A stretch of 64,000 nt of DNA from Zygnema cylindricum (lineage: Eukaryota > Streptophyta > Zygnematophyceae > Zygnematales > Zygnemataceae), in the NCBI GenBank assembly GCA_037447655.1, contig JBBHKE010003477.1:203173-267172 (forward strand). The letters are read 5' to 3'. This document shows positions 25,534 to 36,490 of this stretch, one piece after another. How positions within the stretch are numbered: position 1 is the stretch's first letter; every line of letters starts with the position of its first letter. The position numbers and the translations under genes were made by a program. The notes beneath the pieces are model-generated. The model did not search any database and was not told where the DNA came from. It saw only the letters and a list, made by a program, of their open reading frames with translations.

Positions 25534-25799
25534 AGCCCTTTTCGCATACCCGATCGCGCGACGTGACGAAGGCGTTTAGGAGTGCCGAAGGGGTGCCGCG
25601 GGTCCCACACTCGAGTGGGGACATGTAACGAACCCATACTGTAACTACAGTAGTTATGGCTCATGATGGGCCACGTGGCATTTTTTATATTATTGTAACT
25701 AATTTTAATATAAGGTTAGCTGCACTAAATTATATTAACCTATCTGATACATTATCAGTATGGGCCACTGAACAACTAAAGGTTGTCATTAATATAAAT

Positions 25800-26692
25800 T
25801 AGTATTGTGTATCGGTAAGGATTTGTCGATAACCGATATGGTCCTTTTTTCGGGTATCCGATAATCGATATATTGGTACGATATATCGACATCGGTCTTA
25901 TCGCCGATAAGTAGCCGATAATATCGGGTAATTATCGGCGATAATGCCGATAACGATAACTATCGGTGATAATTGTACGGACCGTACATATAATTGTACG
26001 GCATGTACACTCAACTGTACGTCTTATTCCCCGGATGTGGACAAGCACAGGAAGTACAGTAGCCGCCATGAGATCTGTACGGTTTTGATACGGATCCAGT
26101 AAAAACGATGTACCTTTCACATCCGACGCCATGGCTTTGTCCTTTTATTCCTGAGATCCACTGGGAAATGCCACGTGTCAATCTGTCGACTTTTTTGGCA
26201 TAAGCTGCCAAAAGAGCCATTCCGGGATGCCGGCGCTCACGCTGGCCCGTCCGTTCGTGTTTTCTCATTCCAAGTCGTCCGTTCGATTCCGGCGGCGCGC
26301 AGAATGTTATTTTGCGTCCGTTGTACTTTTGTGTCCGCCGTCCTTTTCCAGTTCCATGTTCACCAGTTTTTTAGTAAAATTACGTACGTCGCCGTAAGAG
26401 TTTTGTTCAGTTAACCGTCCAACGTTTATATGCTGCGGTATCCGTGATAAATCGCAGTTAAGCGGTAACGGAACAGATTTTTATACGTGGCATGCCACGC
26501 TATATAAAATCAATAAAATAATACAGTATGTTATAAAGTACTATTGTATGCATACTATATATTTTTTAAGTTATCGCCGATATGGAATTTGTTGGTCCCA
26601 GACTGATATATCGGAATCTTTGACCGTTCGATAACCGATAACTATCGGTATCGGTGTTATCGCGATAAGTTTTTTACCGATACACAACACTA
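25800..26692. mobile_element. hAT-like non-autonomous element
   Basis: The ends are TAGTATTGTGTATCGGTAA and the complement of TAGTGTTGTGTATCGGTAA, matching 18 of 19. They resemble the ends of the hAT element at 7987-8771. Subterminal sequence is rich in CGATA/TATCG motifs. No matching 8-bp target duplication was found. Instead TAAATTAG outside the left end is the complement of CTAATTTA outside the right end. Confidence 0.7.
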
Positions 26693-26914
26693 CTAATTTA
26701 TGACTCTGGGTCAAAAAAACAGTAATTTGAACTACACCTTGAATCGTTATTAGCGTATAGAAATTATTAGTGTAGAGAAAAAATTAGCGTCATTCATTCT
26801 AGTTTAGTGCCAGGAGACGTGGCAGATTATGGTCCACGTCCTTAAATAGTGTAGTTTATTATATTTAAGGTATCAATGTCAAAATTTTGGGGTGCCGATA
26901 TAGCGTACATAAGG

Positions 26915-27726
26915 CAGAGGTCGCAAAAGTCAAAAAAAATCATACCCGAAACCGACCGTTTTTTTTTTTTCAAAATCTGAGTAACCGACGCCCGACCGAG
27001 TTTTGTCACGCTCCAAAATTGTTAACCGTTAACCGACCGTCGTTTACGAAAAAAAAAATTAACCGAATCTTGATTTTTCGTGACTAACCGTGCCCGTCCG
27101 TAACCGAAAAAGTACAAAATTAATCAATGTACGACGGAATAAGCCAATAATTACGATTTGTCGCGTTCCTTAAGATTTGCGAAATGAATAGTGTACTACC
27201 GTGTCAGATTTGCGACGCTTTGTCGCGTTCCCTAAGATTTGCGAAATGAATAGTGTACTACTGTGTCAGATTTGCGACGCTTTGTCGCGTTGCCTAAGAT
27301 TTGCGAAATGAATATTGTACTTCCGTCTCAGATTTGAGACGCTTTGTCGCTTTCCCTAAGATTTTCGAAATGAATAGTGTTCTATCGTGTCAGATTTGCG
27401 ACGCTTTGTCGCGTTCCCTTTGATTTGCGAAATAAATAGCTTACTACAGTAGCGTGTCAGATTTGCGACGCTAATCATGATGCCACGTACTTCCACGATA
27501 CCAAAAGTACAAAGAACAATAATGTTGGAAAAAAAAAGTACAAAATTTTCTTTTTTTTTGGTTTTTTGTTTGACCGACCGTAACTGACCGTTTTTTCTTT
27601 TCCTGTTGAGTCAACCGACCGTAACCGCCCGACCCCCAAAATTTGGCAACCGAATCCGTTCCGGATCCGGCGCGGGCGGTCGGTTAACGGTCGGTCACGG
27701 TTTCGGTTGACCGTTTGCGACCTCTG
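26915..27726. mobile_element. hAT element, TIR CAGAGGTCGCAAA, 8-bp target duplication
   Basis: Perfect 13-bp inverted termini CAGAGGTCGCAAA / TTTGCGACCTCTG are flanked by the direct 8-bp repeat ACATAAGG at 26907-26914 and 27727-27734. CAGAG-type ends with 8-bp duplications are typical of the hAT superfamily. The roughly 0.8-kb interior is rich in CCGACCG/CGGTCGG motifs near both ends and contains a five-copy 62-bp array. There is no transposase ORF, so it is non-autonomous. Confidence 0.9.
27156..27471. repeat. 62-bp tandem array (5 copies) inside the hAT element
   Basis: Five consecutive copies start TTTGTCGCGTTCC and end CAGATTTGCGACGC. Each unit holds two TTTGCGA heptamers, the same motif as the inner part of the element's terminal repeat. 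Eight of ten heptamers are intact. Confidence 0.93.
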
Positions 27727-27757
27727 ACATAAGGCTAATAACGATTCACGGTGTAGT

Positions 27758-28600
27758 ATGATAAACTCTAATAGCGATCGGCAGAAATCGCGTCGATTTT
27801 ACGAAACGGTTTCAGACGTGAGCCACACGTGGTACTATTGTATAGTACAGTAATGTACTTTATAGTACTGTACTTTATTTTACTGTAGCGTGCGCATGGA
27901 TACTTGGCTATTTCCACGTTACTGAATACAGTCTCAAAGTACGGGGAACAATTACTGGGAACATTTTTCATGAAGTTTTGACTTTAGCACATAGAAATCC
28001 GCGTACGTCATTGTAGATTTCTGCAAAATACGCTTTTTACAATTCCGTATTCCTGGAAAAGTGAAATGCTGATGCGGAATATGCTTTAACAAACTTGTGA
28101 CCTTCCCACCATCACATAAAGCGCTTGTGCGCTTGAGTAGAAATGAATAGAATCGGTATATTAGTGTTATCAGCAATATTGTGCTATTGATCACAACAGT
28201 ATTTATTCCAATTATTTGAAACTGGCCGTAATTATCTCAAGCTCTCTAAAAGGACGTCTTAAATTCAGAATTTAGAATCAGTACGAATCTTTCTGTCAGA
28301 ACAAATACACTTCTGGAGAGGTTATGGTTGGCGTATCAGTGAAAATGTGGACACTTCAGATGAGAGCTCGTTATGGTTATGCCTTCTGGAGACAATGCAG
28401 TTAGTTGTTTCAATATTGCTGCATTCTCTATATCCAAGTATAGATCTGCCATGCATTTGTCTTCACGTGCGTAATATAGATCAGCTCCATTGACTGTTGA
28501 TCCTTTCTCATTGTGATGATTCAAAAAACTTTGATTGCCCTAAAAATGGCGGTTCTCACATTGAATGGCATTTCACTTTGTCACCGTGTTAGAATGTCGT
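27758..28600. other. Intergenic, no feature recognised
   Basis: No coding block, paired repeat or RNA gene was found between the MITE and the DUF212 gene. A short GGGAGA/GAGAGG-rich tract lies at about 28606-28665, just upstream of the first DUF212 exon. Confidence 0.6.
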
Positions 28601-28715
28601 GATAGCAAAGAGAAAGAGAAAGAGGGAGGCGCACAGGGAGAGAGAGGGAGAGGGAGTGAAAGGGAAATACAGGAGAAATCCGTCCTGTTTTTCGTCTTTT
28701 AGGTTCATAAGTTCT

Positions 28716-31700
28716 ATGTTGAAGGAGTGGAGCGAATCTAACGGAATGGAGGGCCTAGGATCTAATGCTAATACTGGTGCAAATAGCTTTTCCTTCTTAA
28801 GTCCCACTCACAGAGGCCTATTCGCCATCTTTTATAATCAACCACTTATTGCGGCATTCCTTTCGTTTGCGATTGCACAAGCCTTGAAAGTTGTGACCAC
28901 ATGGTGAGTTTTTTTTTACTGAAAATAATAGTTTAAACATGTCAAATCAGATCAGATGAGATCAGATTAGATTAGAACAGACAAGGAAAAGAAAAATGCA
29001 GGTAAAGAAACCAATGGATAGAGAAAGGACAAAGGGAAAGAAGGGATGTGAAAGAAAGCAAGAGCGTTTCTTCCATTCATATATGCATTTTGATGATGGA
29101 TTCAGCTATAATCTGTTTTTATTCCTGTAAGCATACCAGACTTCGTATCTTGATTTTTCTTGTACACTTTAGGAGCCCTTGCATTGAAAAAGAAAGAAGC
29201 GTTTCTTGTTTTGCTTATTTTTTTCAGCTTCACATAGCTATGTCCTGCACGAATGCTGGTGATGGAATGTGCCTTACAAAGCTTTAGATTTGTGCATTAT
29301 GAACCCCTTTTCTGGAATGTTTTGTACCTTTCGTGCCCCTTTTATTTTCGGTGATCCACACCCTGTCGTGTTTGGTTATTTTTGTCTGTTTGTGTGTATT
29401 TTGTCTTGATCACAATTTGTGTGAAGTATCATCACATACTGATTGTAGCTGCGTACTGAGTAATTATTATTAATTCTTGCTGTATACCTGATTTGCTCTC
29501 TGATCATAGGCAGTCATACACCATTGTTCTTTTGATCCATAAAACTGACTTAAAGGTTTATTACATCGAGAGGGTAACACACGTTGATTTCTTACTGAAT
29601 TTTAAAGGTAGTGTAGTTTCGGGCATTGTCAGCCGAAAAATCGCTGCATTCAAGGAGATGTGTTTCCCAAGTATAGACAGTGAGGGGATTTGAAGAATAT
29701 CCTTTGTTCCAGATAGTTTCGTTTTAGATTTGAACCATCTTTGCCTCAATTACTCGAATAGAGCTTCATTATTTCTAGACCTATTATATTCCCCGGGTTT
29801 AGCTCTTTTTTTTTAAGCTCTCTGCAGTTTCCAGCCAATGTCACTTGTTGCATGAGGGAGAGAGAGATGGAGGGCAAGGTTAGAGGGATAGGGAGAGGGA
29901 GAAGGAGGGGGAGTGGGAGGCCAGCTCCCGCTCTACCTCTCTATCAGATTAGGGCAAGAGGGAGAGAGTAACTTGAAACGGCTATACAGTTGAAAGGATA
30001 TGCTCTCCTCTCCTCTAAAGACGGTGCTTGGATAAGGCTGACCGCTTTGGAGGACTCGTCTCTGCAGCTTTGTCTCGGAGGGGGATACTGGCAGACAAAG
30101 CGAAAAGAGGAAAGTAGAGAGGGATTATGGACCAGTGTCCCCCAGCCTCGGGTCTGGCCGGTGAGCTTCCTTCTGCAGTCATTAGGACTGATAAAGAGGT
30201 GGTAGTCACGTTTCGCCTGGGAGAGTGTGAGGCAATGGTGTAGAGTAGTTTCAAAACTGACAAATAGGGCCATTTCTGGGTTTTCTTTTACCGCCCCCCT
30301 TGTAAGGACAATATAATTAGGAACAGAAACGGCTGATGTTAGGTAAAAGACTGATGTTAGGGCTGTCGTTGTAGGAACCCTTTCCCCCTTCGAGTTGTCA
30401 ATGAGCTCGTTTTCTTGATTGCTGAGTGTGTGCTGAGTGTTCTTCATTTACCAGAGACGATTTGAGGTGAAGCTCATGCAGCTGTTTAGATCTGGGTTGA
30501 AATAGTTTGTTCCAGGACTGTTGTCCTGGTGGAATGAAATGCAAAAGATAATTGGTAAAGTACAGCTCACAGAGTCGCTTTTCCTTTCACCTTACTGTTT
30601 GTCACTTTGCGTTGTTGTAAAATTTCTATGTCAGGTACAAAGAAAAACGTTGGGATTTCAAACGCATGCTTCAGTCTGGAGGCATGCCATCGTCCCATTC
30701 AGCTACAGTGATGGGCCTTGCAGCGACTGTTGGCTTCAGAGAGGGTCCTGCAAGCCACTTGTTTGCAGCATGCCTTGTTCTTGCATCAGTGGTAATTTTC
30801 TTGCTTCAATTGACCCCTTGAGTGTTAATGATGCCTTGTTCTTGCATCAATGGTGACCCTCTTGCTGTAATTGATCACTTAGTGTTAATGACAGAAAGCA
30901 AACACTGAAGCTTGAAGATTGCAAAATTTTGGCATGTGAGGATGACTTGATAACATTGCAATTCTCCATTGCATTCTCCTTTGGAGGTTTTCTTGAGTAG
31001 ATAAGTATTCTTCACTAGGGTTTGATGGATCCAGGAAATTACAAGCCACACAAAAACTGGTCCAACTGCTTCAGAAATATCATGGCCTAAACTTTTCATT
31101 TGCTCATGTAAAGCCTGTAAACGGGGAGGGTCCTGTACCACCTCCTCAAAAATACTGTTTCTGAATTGATTGCAGTGGTTTTGATGTAGAGAACTGTTGA
31201 TAGTCATAGATTGGAGGGTTTATGTGAATAAATAGGTTCACTAGAGGTGAAGGTTTTTCTTTTTTCTAGAAGAAAAATTGTCCATGTTGCTAAATTTTGC
31301 TTTGTTTCTTGCAGGTCATGTATGATGCTTCAGGTGTACGTCTGCAAGCAGGTCGACAGGCTGAGGTAGGGATGTTTTACATCTTGGCATAGATTTACAT
31401 TCTGCTTAACCCTTTTTTATTTTGGCTTTCACGCCTAGGATCAAAGAGTGGAGAAGCAGTAATTTCACGGGGCAATCTTCTGGAAAGCTGCGAAAAACAG
31501 AGGGCCCTCTTTCTAGATGGATTTTGTGATCTTTTTATCGTTTGCAAAAATGCAGAGACGACGGTGCTGATTTTTTCATAGCATAACATTTCAGTTCATT
31601 TTTCATTGGACCTTTTAAAATTATAAAAATAGTTGTTTTTGCGGCACGCGCAGTGACCATCCAAACAATATAACTGTACTTAATACTCTTTTATTCAGCA

Positions 31701-34509
31701 TAATGTGAAAGTCTCACAGCCTCTGGCGGAAGTCCTTGCATTGGAGAACTTTTATGGTAGCACTGTATTATTTCTGTTTCATTTGTATTATCGGTCAAAG
31801 TCATTTGTTCGTATGATGAAGGATTTTTTGAGTAAGTTTCTGTCAGCAAATTGTATGGGTATGTTAGACAGTCCTTATGGATAACACTATACTTCAAGCC
31901 TTCAAGCTCACGCGTGAAATTTGATTTTGTCCCTCATTGTTCTTGACCCAGTTTCTCTGTTTCTTTGTAATGTATTTCCCTTCAGTTTTTTGTCATTCAT
32001 CCCTTGAACGTGATGGTATATTTGTGTTATCAAACAAGCCGTGTCTTCCAGTTATTAGTTTGCTACACGGCGAATCACTATTAGCGTTAAGCAATAATTA
32101 GTATGAGGACACAACCAGAACACAATTAGTAATATTAACGCCAACAGCGATTCACTTTGTGCTAATCCTCACCCAAACATTCCTTCTTACCATTTTGACC
32201 TGTCTATTATTATGTGCATTGTTATGCAGGTGCTGAACCAGATAGTGTATGAGCTGCCTCCAGAGCATCCTCTAGCGGATTCAAGGCCGTTGCGGGAACC
32301 CTTGGGGCACACCCCTCCACAGGTGCCTTCTTACATTTCGAAATAACCCAAAGGATCTCTAAAGGACGCACATGGATGTAGAATGTGAACATATGCTGGG
32401 CCACGTTTCAGATGAATGCCCTGTTGGTCCTGCTATCGGCGGTACTCTATCGATTTTTTTGAGTAGGGCTGTTTTGCCAAGTTATTATGCAACTGCACTC
32501 ATGTGTCCTTTTTCCGTGCACCCATAAACAAGTGGCCAGGAACGGAATAGTCACATCTATTTGATCTTCTACTTGAACTGCTTTTATGTTTGACATGTCG
32601 TATTTTCGCTCTAGACAATTTTATTATATAGCTGTTTAATAGTGTCTATGTTGGGAAACACACAAAATACGGGCTCGAGCATTGGTAAGCACGTCTGTGT
32701 AGTTGTCTCCTAGTTGTCCTGAAGAGTAACAGATCTTAAAACCTGTGAAAGACATAAACCAGCGCTGGGGAACAGTCTTTAGTTTGTGGCAGTTTTTACC
32801 CTCAAATAGGTCTGGTGTGGAGTAGATAAAAGTGGGATGTTAAAAGTGGGGGCTGGGAAGACTACACTACCCACCGCTATTAGTGTTAGACATTTTTAGG
32901 GCTCTAAAACTTCTTTAGTTCAGTTGTCAACCGCTGGGTTTTTTTTGTAAAGGGAACAGTTGAAAGGTAACCGTCTCACCTTTCAATCGTGATATCAAGA
33001 TTAAATATCAGACAAGTCTATGATGAGAAAAAGTACTTTTGAGTGCACGAAAAATGTTTAACGCTAATAGTGATGGGCAGTGTAGTATGTGCATTTACCT
33101 CTATTTAGGGTGAAATTGAACCAAACCAAACTATTAAGTTTTATTATCGTTTGGCCTTCAACAGTCTGAACCGCTTTTACTCTGTTTGAGCTAACTTTTA
33201 AACCGTTTGGTTCAGTTTTATCAAGTTCACTTGGTTTGAGCCGCCATATACTACAGCAATACGGTGATACAAAAATGTGAAGATATAATTGTTCAGTGAT
33301 ACGGATTGAAGCATAAAATAACAATATTGTGTACATCCTTGGTTTGAATTATTCACTTTGTGTGTACAGTATGTACCGACTCTTGTACTAAACACCCGCG
33401 CCATCGTAGCAGTACCATATGTCAAAAAGTTTTCAAAATTTTTAGTGTCTTTCTATGTGATGTCCGTTTTGGTTATAGTAATGGTCTTCAGCTGTAGAGG
33501 AAGGGGACTGACGTGCCATGATGACCCAAAACAGTTCTGTAATCCCAGGAACCTGTACAAATCAGAAGCTAACTTTGCCCATTGGTCTAGTTCAGTTTCC
33601 TATCCTGTAAAATTCAACTGCCGGTGATTGTCCACACCAAATTCTGTTGTGGTAAATTCAACTGACACTTTTTTTGAAGCACATTTTAGTTCATAAAATC
33701 AATTTTTAACCGTAGTTCAAAGAGATTGATGGAAGTACCACGAGGTACTTATTTTTGTCACTCTACCTTACCAAAACTTTTTTTTCGAAAGATTGTAGTC
33801 TCATGTTAGACAGTTTAGTTGATACCACATCAGCCACAATCCTTTAACCTGACTTTGCATGGAATTGTGGTTTCATTGTCTGAGAGGGTTTAGAATCCAA
33901 ACCCACTCAACCCTGGGTGTCCTCAAGAAGTGTTCCCACTTTGTAGGTTTAGTTTTCTACTGGTGTCCATCTAGCAATTGGGGTTGTCCACGAAGCAAAT
34001 TTTTTCTCGCGTTAGATAGAATTACGTATTTTGTACTGTAGGTAATTGGAGTGTTTGCAGTACAAAAAATGTTCATACTGTACGTATACTTTGTTCTATG
34101 GATTGAAGCTACAATCGTTCAGTTATTCAGTAGAGTACCTGGGAACCATATATGGACAGTGAGACATGTTTTTTTTTCACGGGATTTTTCACGGTTCAGT
34201 CTTGTTAATCGATTAATTATTTTGGTTTGACTAGTTTTGATTAGAGGCGAAATGGAGCTGAACCGAAGCAAAGCAAAGCCAATGCAATCCAAACCAAACC
34301 AAACCAAGCAGAACTATGCCGTCCCGTTTGGGCTGCTATTAGTGTGAAAGTATTGTGAAACCAATGCCAAATATAAAATTCACATCAGCTAATCTTACTT
34401 TTTCCCTATTTTGTGGTTTCAGGTTGCTGCCGGTGCTATTTTGGGTTGTGTTATGGCCTATGTTTTGTTTCTTGCGTCTCCTTCGAGTGTTTTGCCAGCG
34501 AAGCCATAA
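28716..34509 (+). CDS. DUF212 membrane protein (acid phosphatase/vanadium-dependent haloperoxidase-related)
   Basis: Five exons join in frame: 28716-28903, 30635-30791, 31315-31365, 32230-32322 and 34423-34509, giving about 191 residues. The DUF212 signature is clear: YNQPLIAAFLSFAIAQALK, then KRMLQSGGMPSSHSATVMG, GFREGPASHLFAACLVLA, MYDASGVRLQAGRQAEVLNQ and PLREPLGHTPPQVAAG, ending in a hydrophobic helix (GAILGCVMAYVLFLA). Several hydrophobic segments predict an integral membrane protein. The family (bacterial YuiD-like, PAP2-related fold) occurs in all plants. Its substrate is not established to my knowledge. The Met at 28716 is the first in frame after a possible acceptor at 28702, so an upstream 5' UTR exon is likely. 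The introns contain several MITEs. Confidence 0.9.
29850..29955. repeat. GGGAGA-rich low-complexity tract in DUF212 intron 1
   Basis: The purine-rich GAGAGGGAGAGG-type sequence breaks up into mixed sequence towards 29955. The remainder of this 1.7-kb intron has no feature I recognise. Confidence 0.8.
32063..32163. mobile_element. Short MITE of the TACACCG family in a DUF212 intron
   Basis: The left end TACACGGCGAATCACTATTA then GCGTTA pairs with the right end TTAACGCCAACAGCGATTCA. At about 100 bp it is a deletion derivative of the family. Confidence 0.7.
32863..33084. mobile_element. TACACCG-family MITE in a DUF212 intron
   Basis: The left end TACACTACCCACCGCTATTA pairs with the complement of TAATAGTGATGGGCAGTGTA at the right. 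At about 222 bp with no ORF it is a typical full-length copy. The rest of this intron, to 34422, holds unassigned AT-rich sequence with AACCAAACC-type runs near 33120 and 34285. Confidence 0.85.
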
Positions 34510-34613
34510 TAGGCAATCTTTAGTTTTCGAAGGAGAGGAGTTCGGAGGAGGAGGAGGAGGTGGAGGAGTTTTCGAAGGTGTCTAAAACTGTTTCATTTTG
34601 CTTATTTCTCTGC

Positions 34614-34773
34614 CCTTCATTGCAGATAAAAAGGGCATTGTTGTTTTTATGATTTGGATGAACAGATTGCCGACCATTTCTAGAGTTGTCGGTCCTTCAT
34701 TGCAGATAAAAAGGGCATTGTTGTTTTTATGATTTGGATGAACAGATTGCCGACCATTTCTAGAGTTGTCGGT
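34614..34773. repeat. Two-copy 80-bp tandem repeat
   Basis: A unit starting CCTTCATTGCAGATAAAAAG and ending AGAGTTGTCGG is repeated exactly in tandem at 34614 and 34694. It lies about 100 bp past the DUF212 stop codon, so probably in the 3' UTR. The identity suggests a recent duplication. Confidence 0.93.
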
Positions 34774-34779
34774 TGATTG

Positions 34780-36310
34780 ATTTTTGAGAAGAACGAGTGT
34801 TAAAAAGAGCTGGGGGTGAGATGTGCAATAGATTCCTCGAAATAGAGTAGAGGTAGTCATTTTTAAAACACTTAAAAGAACTTGAGGATGGTGTGTCTCC
34901 GGAAGGAATATGCAGGTGTGCGTCTGACCGAAGGAGTCCTGAGTGCGTTGCAGAAATAGCACTAGCTGCCATCTTTAGCAAGAGATTCTTTGTCTGTAGT
35001 AGAGACAGACGGCCGATTGCCGTTACCTCATTCGAAAATGAAAATGATTAGCAACATATTTTGAAAGGCATCATCATGTCCTAGTATTACGTACAGCTCC
35101 AATTATTGACAACGTGAAGGCAATGGGATTCTTTTAGTAGTTCTGTATGAAACGATTTAACGTTTTTTATTTTATTACTTAGTTTGGCTGGGATTTAATT
35201 TGCCGTTGATACTAGTTTTGTAGTGAAGTATTATTCGACAAAGCTTATTTGGAGCTTCATTGCAAAAGAGAGATTTATCTGAACCACACTCCAAATGTGC
35301 GAAAGCAAGTGGAACAGTAAATGGAATTACCCGATACGATAATCTTGTTGTATGGTATAATATGCGTGGTATGCCCGGACCACATCTAGAATTTCCAATT
35401 GTTTTCGCACATGTGAACCACTGGTTTGAAATTCTATGGGTTCCATTTCCCCACAGAAATCGCAGACCTAAAGAAGCTTATCGCAGACTCCCTATTGATA
35501 CAAACCCTAATGATGGACACCTTGACAGTCAGAACTCGTACACAGCTTCACCCCTATGAAAGAAGACTTCACCCCTGTTGAAGAAGACTTTCTTAACAGT
35601 CAGAACTCGTATACAGCTTCACCCCTCTGAAAGAAGACCTTCTGTGTGCTCAGTTTCACCACAGAATGCAAAGCTTAAACATGTGTTTCGGACAGCATTC
35701 CTCACTTTGCTTTCCCTTAGAAATGCTGCCACCTTAACAAACAAAAACTCTGACCGACTGCACCCCTGTGTAGCGTGAGACTCCCCTGAGTCCGCAGCAA
35801 AAATAATCACTGAATTTGCTCCCCTGAGCCAGTTAGTTATGGCTTGCCAAAGATGGCCTATAAATACAAAAGGTCACCTCGAGAGAGGTGCCTCATTCAC
35901 GCTAAGTCCTTTAACTCCTACTCACACCTACCTACTATTGTACCCTAGACCAATCAAAAGAGTGTACAGCACAAGAAGGTACAGTGGCCGGTTGTACTTC
36001 TTGTACGACCATTGTACAACATGGCCTTCTGGTTGACACTTGTCAGTTTGGGAGCCATCGTTCCTCCTCCCATCTTCTCCGGCGTTCAATGATGTGGCGC
36101 CACGTGGCACAGCGCACCGCTATGTCCGAAAGCCGCCAAAAATACATTCGGGTTTGGCGAGGGCGACGTCGTCCGTCCGATCATATATTTTACATGGTTA
36201 GATTCGCGTCTGCAAGCGCCGTTTGACTATAGATGTCGTTTCGTCAATTTTGGTCTATTTAAGTGAAAGTGACGTTTGTGTAACACTTTAACTAATTATT
36301 GAACCACATT
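34780..36310. other. Intergenic, partial direct repeats, no gene
   Basis: The segment around 35520-35650 has a near-duplicate of about 80 bp: CAGTCAGAACTCGTACACAG + CTTCACCCC, then the same with TATACAG. The frame open at 35260-35559 (99 codons) matches no family I know. A GTGGCGCCACGTGGCAC palindromic patch sits at about 36092. Confidence 0.5.
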
Positions 36311-36490
36311 CGTTTGTCGTTTAGTTAATGCCTTAATGGTTAAGGCGCATGTCTATAAAGATTTGCATAGTCCGAGATTCAAATCCTGTTTAAGGCAACA
36401 TTTTGGTAATCTATCAATCTGTCTGCTTGTCTGCCTGTTTCTTTTTGACTATGGCGGCAGCCATGATGACTCTCTCTCTCTCTCTCTCTT
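36311..36490 (+). mobile_element. Possible tRNA-derived SINE or tRNA pseudogene
   Basis: An A-box-like block TTAATGGTTAAGGCG (about 36333-36347) is followed about 28 bp later by a B-box-like GATTCAAATCC (36375-36385). This spacing is right for an RNA polymerase III internal promoter, and the D-loop resembles Ser/Leu tRNAs. The arms do not fold into a good cloverleaf, so it is not a working tRNA. The tract ends in (TC)n at about 36471-36490, as some SINEs do. Confidence 0.35.

Larger units (their letters stand above)
26738..27757. mobile_element. TACACCG-family MITE split by a nested hAT element
   Basis: The left end CTACACCTTGAATCGTTATT at about 26737 pairs with the right end AATAACGATTCACGGTGTAG at about 27737-27756. 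Removing the nested element (26915-27726) and one 8-bp duplicate leaves a MITE of roughly 200 bp, the usual size for this family. Confidence 0.75.

Noticed and set aside
31699-31757. Possible extra DUF212 exon (acceptor-like TTTATTCAG)
   Set aside because: The family continues directly from AGRQAE to VLNQIVYELP, which the exons at 31315-31365 and 32230-32322 provide without it.
35260-35559. 99-codon open frame
   Set aside because: No domain, no splice context, and it runs into a direct repeat. I kept it only as intergenic sequence.
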